DNA from: Nitrospira sp. UBA2082
GTDB lineage: Bacteria > Nitrospirota > Nitrospiria > Nitrospirales > Nitrospiraceae
Length of the DNA stretch: 9,875 nt
Assembly: GCA_002331335.1 (NCBI GenBank)
Contig: DCZO01000020.1
Span: 71,323 to 81,197 of the forward strand
Direction: 5' to 3'
In this document: in pieces, positions 6,078 to 9,875 of the stretch
How the letters are laid out: each line of letters opens with the position of its first letter
How positions within the stretch are numbered: the first letter of the stretch is position 1
Notes under the pieces: generated by a model
Seen by the model: the letters and a program-made list of their open reading frames with translations, nothing else
Database searches by the model: none
Told to the model about the DNA's origin: nothing
Translations under genes and position numbers: made by a program

Positions 6078-8105
6078 ATGGAACGAGAAGTCAAGACCTA
6101 CGTGCTGAAGCGGCCGGCCGATGAGGCTGTGCCCCGCACGCTCTCCATCGATTACGCCGCGTCATTGAATCCGCAACAATTGGCCGCGGTCACAGCGGGA
6201 GACGGGCCGGCGCTGGTGATCGCCGGTGCCGGCAGCGGTAAGACACGCACGCTCGTCTATCGTGTGGCCTATCTGATCGATTCCGGCGTCGATCCCTCGA
6301 ACATCTTATTATTGACCTTCACGCGCAAGTCGGCGCAGGAAATGCTGGAGCGTGCGGGCGACTTGATTGGCGCGAGAAGCCAGCGGGTGTGCGGCGGTAC
6401 CTTCCATTCCGTGGCGAACATGTTGCTGCGGCGCTATGGCCGATCGGTCAACGTGGAACCGGGGTTCACGATCCTGGACCGCGGCGACGCGGAAGATCTG
6501 ATCGCACTGTGCCGCGCGCAGTTGGGGCTCAACGAGAAAGACAAGCGGTTTCCCCGCAAGGGGACGATCATGGAAATGATCAGCAAGAGCGAGAATACGC
6601 TCCGCAGTCTCGATGACATTCTGATGGAGGAGTTCAGTCATTTTGCCGATCATCTGGAAGACTTAAACCGGTTACAGAAGGCCTATGTAGTTGCGAAGCG
6701 GCAGAAGCAATTATTGGACTACGACGATTTGTTGGTGATGCTACGGCAGCTGTTGTCGGTGGACGAAGCGTCCCGCGCGACGATTTCCCGCCAGTACCGC
6801 TATCTCCTGGTGGATGAGTATCAAGACACGAATCGGCTGCAGGCCGAAGTGATCCGTCTGCTGGCGAATGCGCACAACAACGTGATGGTCGTCGGCGATG
6901 ATTCGCAATCGATCTATGCCTTCAGAGGCGCCACGTTCAAAAACATCATGGAGTTTCCGACGCTCTTCCCCGGGACGACCGTCTACAAGCTGGAGGAAAA
7001 TTATCGCAGCACGCAGCCGATCCTGAATCTGGCAAATTGCATTATCGAGGCAGCCGCGGAGAAATATACAAAGCGCCTGTTTACCAGAAAGATCGACGGA
7101 CCGTTGCCGGCGCTGGTCGAGGCGGCCGGAGAAAATGCGCAGTCGCGGTTCATCGCGCAGAAGATTCTGGAATTGCGCGAGGAAGGTGTGTCGTTGAGCG
7201 AAGTGGCGGTACTGTTCCGTTCGAGTTTCCATTCGTTCGACCTGGAGATCGAACTCTCCCGGAGAGGGCTGCCCTTCCTGAAACGCGGTGGAGTGAAGTT
7301 CATCGAGACGGCCCACGTCAAGGATTTGCTGGCGCATGTGCGGGTGGTGGCCAATCCATTAGATGCGGTGAGCTGGCACCGGGTGCTGATGCTGGTGGAG
7401 GGAGTCGGGCCGAAAAAGGCGCAGGACCTCCTTGCCGCGATCGTGAAGGCCGATCGGCCGTTCGATGTCTTGCGCGGGGTCTCCGGCCGCTCGGGGCAAG
7501 GACTCAAGAATCTGGCGAACACATTGGAAGGCCTCGCCGGTGCCGACGACCGGTCGCCGTCTGAACAAGTGAATCACGTTTATGAATACTATCTCCCGAT
7601 CTTGAAGGATCAGTACGACGACTATCCCAAACGGACCAGAGACCTTGATCATCTCCACACGATAGCCGAAAACTATTCCGGCATCGACGAATTTCTGGCC
7701 GACTTGGCGCTGGAACCGCCGGACGGCAGTGCAGTGGATGTCGACGCACCGGATCGCGACGATGAGCGGATGGTACTGTCCACGATTCATTCGGCCAAAG
7801 GGCTGGAGTGGCAATGTGTCTTCGTGATCTGGGTTGTCGATGGCCGGTTTCCGTCCGCCTATTCCTTTGTCACGGACGAGGAATTGGAAGAGGAGCGCCG
7901 TTTGTTCTACGTGGCCGTGACGCGGGCCAAACGGCATTTGTTCATGACCTATCCGATCAACGTCTTCGACAAAGCCAGCGGGATGCTGCTCTCGAAACCT
8001 TCCCGCTTCCTCGATCCTGTGTCCTCAGATCTTCTCGATGTGCTCGCGCTGGTCGAAGAAGGTGGACGAGAGGATTGGGGAGCGCCACGGTACCAGGATT
8101 ACTAG
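6078..8105 (+). CDS. UvrD/Rep/PcrA-type superfamily 1A DNA helicase
   Basis: This is an ATP-driven 3'-5' DNA helicase of 675 residues from the ATG at 6078; a TTG at 6066 would add four. Neither start has a clear Shine-Dalgarno sequence. All the motifs I looked for are present: Q motif (NPQQLAAV), Walker A AGAGSGKT (49-56), motif Ia LLLTFTRKSAQEM, motif Ib GTFHS, motif II LLVDEYQDT (243-251), motif III VGDDSQSIYAFRG (272-284), motif IV EENYRST (306-312), motif V STIHSAKGLEW (568-578) and motif VI EEERRLFYVAVTRAK (604-618). EGVGPKKAQDLL near 441-452 matches the GIG-type DNA contact of the 2B domain. The protein ends about 57 residues after motif VI and lacks the C-terminal Tudor-like domain of UvrD and PcrA, so its length is closer to Rep. 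A role in repair or replication restart is likely, but the exact orthologue is unclear. Confidence 0.93.
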   Translation: MEREVKTYVLKRPADEAVPRTLSIDYAASLNPQQLAAVTAGDGPALVIAGAGSGKTRTLVYRVAYLIDSGVDPSNILLLTFTRKSAQEMLERAGDLIGARSQRVCGGTFHSVANMLLRRYGRSVNVEPGFTILDRGDAEDLIALCRAQLGLNEKDKRFPRKGTIMEMISKSENTLRSLDDILMEEFSHFADHLEDLNRLQKAYVVAKRQKQLLDYDDLLVMLRQLLSVDEASRATISRQYRYLLVDEYQDTNRLQAEVIRLLANAHNNVMVVGDDSQSIYAFRGATFKNIMEFPTLFPGTTVYKLEENYRSTQPILNLANCIIEAAAEKYTKRLFTRKIDGPLPALVEAAGENAQSRFIAQKILELREEGVSLSEVAVLFRSSFHSFDLEIELSRRGLPFLKRGGVKFIETAHVKDLLAHVRVVANPLDAVSWHRVLMLVEGVGPKKAQDLLAAIVKADRPFDVLRGVSGRSGQGLKNLANTLEGLAGADDRSPSEQVNHVYEYYLPILKDQYDDYPKRTRDLDHLHTIAENYSGIDEFLADLALEPPDGSAVDVDAPDRDDERMVLSTIHSAKGLEWQCVFVIWVVDGRFPSAYSFVTDEELEEERRLFYVAVTRAKRHLFMTYPINVFDKASGMLLSKPSRFLDPVSSDLLDVLALVEEGGREDWGAPRYQDY

Positions 8106-8177
8106 TTGCGATCATCGATTCGCTCGCTTCTAAGTCTTCGCGGGCGCGGCATTCATTGTCCGCTCCTTTGGCCGGGC

Positions 8178-9077
8178 ATGACGTATCTCATTCGATTCGT
8201 AGTCGTGTGGAGTTGTTGGGTCGGCGGAGCTGCTGTCGAGGCTGGTCCGCTGCCATCGGACCATGGAGGGGCTTCGAAGGCTTCGGCATGGGAGCGGCTG
8301 GTTATGGACGCGGACCGGCTTCATCTGCCCACGAATTTTCTCAAGGAGATTCCGGCGGATTTTATTCAGTTTGAATTCGACGATCTTCAGACCTACGCGG
8401 CGGAGTACCATCCCGATGAGCATCGCATGGTCCTCAATCGCTCGCTATCGTTTAATGGTGCGGCACGGACGCTCAAGCCGCTTGCCAAGATGACGCATAA
8501 GGAGCTGGAAGTCCTCTATCATGAATTATTCCATGCCTATATGGACTCTCTTGCCGCTTCCGACACGCGTACGGCGGGAACCGGACAGGGGTCGAATGGA
8601 CTGATGGCTTTTGCGCGGTCACAGCAAGTCTGCCGATATGCAGACGTGACCATCGTGCCGATTGCGCAGCGCCCCCATGAGGTGGAGGTGCGCTACTTAA
8701 CCGAAGCAGAATCGTGGGAAGCACTCAACGAAACATGGGCGGTCTTTATCGGCTGGGCGATATGGAATCAGCTTGAGGTGCAACAAAAGGGTCGAGGGTC
8801 ACTGTGGCAGCATCCTCGTCAGAGGGAGCAATGGGTACGCCGCCTTGAGGCCGCGTTTCTGAACGGAGAGTTTCGCGGGTATTATGTGCCACAGGATAGT
8901 TCTGAACGGCGGATCGCTCACAAGAGATTTCTGGCCAAGCAGTCCCAACTGACCTGGCGTGAGGCAGAGGTGCTACTGAGTCAAGTATTTGGTTTCACTG
9001 GAGAATCTATTCAATTGATCAAGCAATCGGTTGGCTCATCAAAGTTCACAGATACCTCGCCGGCTTGCGAGGGGTGA
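8178..9077 (+). CDS. exported protein with HExxH zinc-metallopeptidase motif
   Basis: The protein has 299 residues. Residues 1-22 are a signal peptide (MTYLIR, then hydrophobic FVVVWSCWVGGAAV, with a likely cut after VEA). The sequence VLYHELFHAYMD (113-124) contains HELFH, the HExxH zinc site with His115, Glu116 and His119. About 60 residues on, TEAESWEALNETWAVFIGWA (175-194) offers glutamates 178, 181 and 185 as a possible third ligand, as in gluzincins. A secreted or periplasmic peptidase is a reasonable inference, but I recognise no named family and substrates are unknown. The frame is open back to a TTG at 8106, right after the helicase stop, with AGGA seven bases upstream; that start would give an unusually long basic leader, so the ATG at 8178 is preferred. 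It probably shares a transcript with the helicase. Confidence 0.75.
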   Translation: MTYLIRFVVVWSCWVGGAAVEAGPLPSDHGGASKASAWERLVMDADRLHLPTNFLKEIPADFIQFEFDDLQTYAAEYHPDEHRMVLNRSLSFNGAARTLKPLAKMTHKELEVLYHELFHAYMDSLAASDTRTAGTGQGSNGLMAFARSQQVCRYADVTIVPIAQRPHEVEVRYLTEAESWEALNETWAVFIGWAIWNQLEVQQKGRGSLWQHPRQREQWVRRLEAAFLNGEFRGYYVPQDSSERRIAHKRFLAKQSQLTWREAEVLLSQVFGFTGESIQLIKQSVGSSKFTDTSPACEG

Positions 9078-9119
9078 AGCAAGATCGGAAGAAAAAAACC
9101 AGATAGGCCCAATCCCCTC

Positions 9120-9148
9120 TTGACATGACAGGACTTCATCAATAGAAT
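9120..9148 (+). promoter_or_regulatory. near-consensus sigma70 promoter of the tRNA operon
   Basis: TTGACA (9120-9125), a 17-base spacer and TAGAAT (9143-9148) form an almost perfect promoter; only one -10 base differs from TATAAT. A run of seven A (9092-9098) lies upstream, roughly where a distal UP-element could help. Transcription would start near 9155, about 165 bases before tRNA-Tyr. It lies just after the metallopeptidase gene and points toward the tRNAs. Confidence 0.75.
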
Positions 9149-9191
9149 CCAGCATTTCCAAATCGGCTTGTCCGGCACATCAGCAAATGAA

Positions 9192-9282
9192 TCCTCATGA
9201 TTGAGGAAGAGAGAGCTGTGTGCGGAGAGGCTTGTGCGTATTTTCTCGCGGAGGGCGCGAGAACAAATTGAGAATTTTCTCA
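9192..9282 (+). other. structured leader of tRNA operon: three tandem stem-loops
   Basis: Three perfect stems occur between the promoter and tRNA-Tyr. Stem 1 is TCCTCA/TGAGGA (9192-9207, loop TGAT). Stem 2 is TTCTCGCG/CGCGAGAA (9243-9263, loop GAGGG). Stem 3 is TGAGAA/TTCTCA (9269-9282, loop TT, or a 5-base stem with a 4-base loop). TTTTCTC occurs twice (9241-9247, 9275-9281) and GAGAA twice (9259-9263, 9270-9274), so stems 2 and 3 could exchange partners. No T-run follows any stem. The rest of 9078-9319 holds nothing else I can name. Confidence 0.5.
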
Positions 9283-9319
9283 GAAGGTTTTGGTGTCAGG
9301 AAATTCAGTAAGGTGTTGC

Positions 9320-9405
9320 GGGCAGGTACCCAAGTGGCCAAAGGGGGCAGACTGTAAATCTGCTGGCTTATGTCTTCCAAGGTTCGAATCCTTGCCTGCC
9401 CACCA
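9320..9405 (+). tRNA. tRNA-Tyr (anticodon GTA)
   Basis: The acceptor stem GGGCAGG (9320-9326) pairs with CCTGCCC (9395-9401), followed by an encoded ACCA end (9402-9405). The anticodon stem GCAGA/TCTGC encloses CTGTAAA, with GTA at 9354-9356. The T arm is CAAGG-TTCGAAT-CCTTG. A long variable arm gives 86 bases in all, as expected for a class II bacterial tRNA-Tyr. It is the first tRNA of the cluster. Confidence 0.97.
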
Positions 9406-9643
9406 AACCGCGCTTGCGTGGGCCGGCGAACTCAAAATGGAGTGAGCCGGATAAAAGCCGCCGGGGTTCTAATTCAGCTTGCTCGCCCTGGAGCCACTCA
9501 TATGCTTCTTGGCGACGGGATAAAACCCGCAAGTCTGTTTTTATAGCGTCGCTCATGCCAGCGAGCATTCGAATGGGCGAGCCGGATATACACCAGAGAG
9601 TTGATTGGTTTGAGAAAGCCTGTGCACGGACAATGAACAGAAG
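9406..9643 (+). other. tRNA-Tyr to tRNA-Gly spacer with repeated elements
   Basis: This 238-base spacer is presumably part of the tRNA precursor. GAGCCGGATA occurs at 9444-9453 and 9579-9588, and both copies follow an AATGG (AATGGAGT and AATGGGC). A looser third version, GGCGACGGGATAAAACC, lies near 9511-9527, with CGGG/CCCG flanking ATAAAA. CATTCGAATG (9566-9575) is a perfect 10-base palindrome, and CCGCG-CTTG-CGTGG (9408-9421) can form a small stem just after tRNA-Tyr. I see no gene; open frames on the minus strand here are antisense to the tRNAs. Confidence 0.5.
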
Positions 9644-9718
9644 GCGGGCGTAGCTCAGTGGTAGAGTTCCAGCCTTCCAAGCTGGCTGTCGTGGGTTCAA
9701 ATCCCATCGCCCGCTCCA
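9644..9718 (+). tRNA. tRNA-Gly (anticodon TCC)
   Basis: The acceptor stem GCGGGCG (9644-9650) pairs with CGCCCGC (9708-9714), followed by T and an encoded CCA. The D arm has the usual TAGCTCAGTGGTAGAG. The anticodon stem CCAGC/GCTGG encloses CTTCCAA, with TCC at 9676-9678. The T arm is GTGGG-TTCAAAT-CCCAT. The length is 75 bases. It reads GGA and GGG glycine codons. Confidence 0.97.
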
Positions 9719-9734
9719 AACGGCAGACGGAGAA

Positions 9735-9801
9735 CGTGAAGCGTAGCTCTTGAAGCGTGGGAAAAGAGGAAGTATCGGATGCCGGCGAAATGCGCTTCAC
9801 G
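9735..9801 (+). repeat. inverted repeat in tRNA-Gly to tRNA-Thr spacer
   Basis: CGTGAAGCG (9735-9743) and CGCTTCACG (9793-9801) are perfect 9-base inverted copies 49 bases apart, inside the 114-base spacer 9719-9832. In RNA they would close a large loop between the two tRNAs. TGAAGCGT also occurs twice directly (9737-9744, 9751-9758). A role in precursor folding or processing is possible but unproven. Confidence 0.45.
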
Positions 9802-9832
9802 AATAAAGGGCGACGCGAGACGGAATCGAGAG

Positions 9833-9875
9833 GCCCACGTAGCTCAGTTGGTAGAGCACGTCCTTGGTAAGGACG
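9833..9875 (+). tRNA. tRNA-Thr (anticodon GGT), 5' part only
   Basis: The first 43 bases of a tRNA run off the right edge. GCCCACG (9833-9839) is the 5' acceptor strand, and TAGCTCAGTTGGTAGAGC is the D arm. The anticodon stem CGTCC/GGACG encloses TTGGTAA, with GGT at 9866-9868. The 3' half is outside the window. This tRNA with the two before it matches the E. coli tyrU-glyT-thrT order ahead of tufB. Confidence 0.93.

Noticed and set aside
8106..8177. TTG start directly after the helicase stop, with AGGA seven bases upstream, for the HExxH protein
   Set aside because: The added 24 residues are Arg-rich and would place the signal peptide after a long basic stretch; kept only as an alternative start.
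9055..9072. Stem CCTCGC/GCGAGG at the 3' end of the HExxH gene as a terminator
   Set aside because: The stem is perfect, but it is followed by an A-rich stretch and not by T, so it does not fit an intrinsic terminator.
9197..9271. 24-codon open frame in the tRNA leader (MIEEERAVCGEACAYFLAEG...)
   Set aside because: No Shine-Dalgarno sequence precedes it and its ATG lies in stem 1; a leader peptide is possible but not supported.
9195..9380. Minus-strand frame of 61 codons across the tRNA leader
   Set aside because: It starts in antisense tRNA-Tyr, crosses the stem-loops and shows no protein-like pattern or ribosome site.
9368..9800. Open frames on the minus strand, including one with the string MGFEPTTASLEGWNSTTELRP and one ending GRQGFEPWKT
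   Set aside because: These read through tRNA genes in antisense; the GFEPTT/WNSTTELRP strings are the well-known spurious peptides of antisense tRNA-Gly.

Overview
The window looks like chromosomal backbone of a moderately GC-rich Gram-negative-type bacterium. The mix of genes (a GT35 alpha-glucan phosphorylase in an operon with secreted HEAT-repeat and membrane coiled-coil proteins, a DUF4112 protein, a short UvrD/Rep helicase) and the tRNA-Tyr/Gly/Thr cluster fit Nitrospira (Nitrospirota). That assignment is a recognition-level guess; no marker gene in the window proves it. I see no insertion sequence, integrase, phage gene or CRISPR array.

Layout. Positions 1-323 hold the 3' end of a plus-strand HEAT-repeat gene. 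It converges on a minus-strand run of four genes read from 5276 down to 345: an unrecognised 278-residue protein, glgP, an exported HEAT/TPR-like repeat protein whose start overlaps the glgP stop by 7 bases, and a small membrane-anchored coiled-coil protein. This run appears to start from a sigma70-type promoter that carries a perfect small inverted repeat between its -35 and -10 boxes. Across a 196-base divergent gap the plus strand carries a DUF4112 membrane protein (5473-5997), a UvrD/Rep-type helicase (6078-8105) and an exported protein with an HExxH zinc-protease motif (8178-9077).

The right end is a stable-RNA region. A near-consensus promoter (TTGACA, 17 bases, TAGAAT) precedes a leader of about 165 bases with three tandem stem-loops. 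Then come tRNA-Tyr(GTA), tRNA-Gly(TCC) and the first half of tRNA-Thr(GGT), cut by the window end. This order and these anticodons match the tyrU-glyT-thrT-tufB arrangement of E. coli, so an elongation factor Tu gene is expected just past the window. The two tRNA spacers (238 and 114 bases) carry direct and inverted repeats of unknown meaning.

How the genes fit together. glgP releases glucose-1-phosphate from stored glucan in the cytosol. The two genes after it encode proteins aimed at the cell envelope, so any functional link to glycogen use is not obvious. The strongest leads for new biology are the HExxH protein, the glgP-envelope operon with its 278-residue first gene, and the structured leader and repeated spacer elements of the tRNA operon. 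I did not find a complete, clearly new defence or mobile system.
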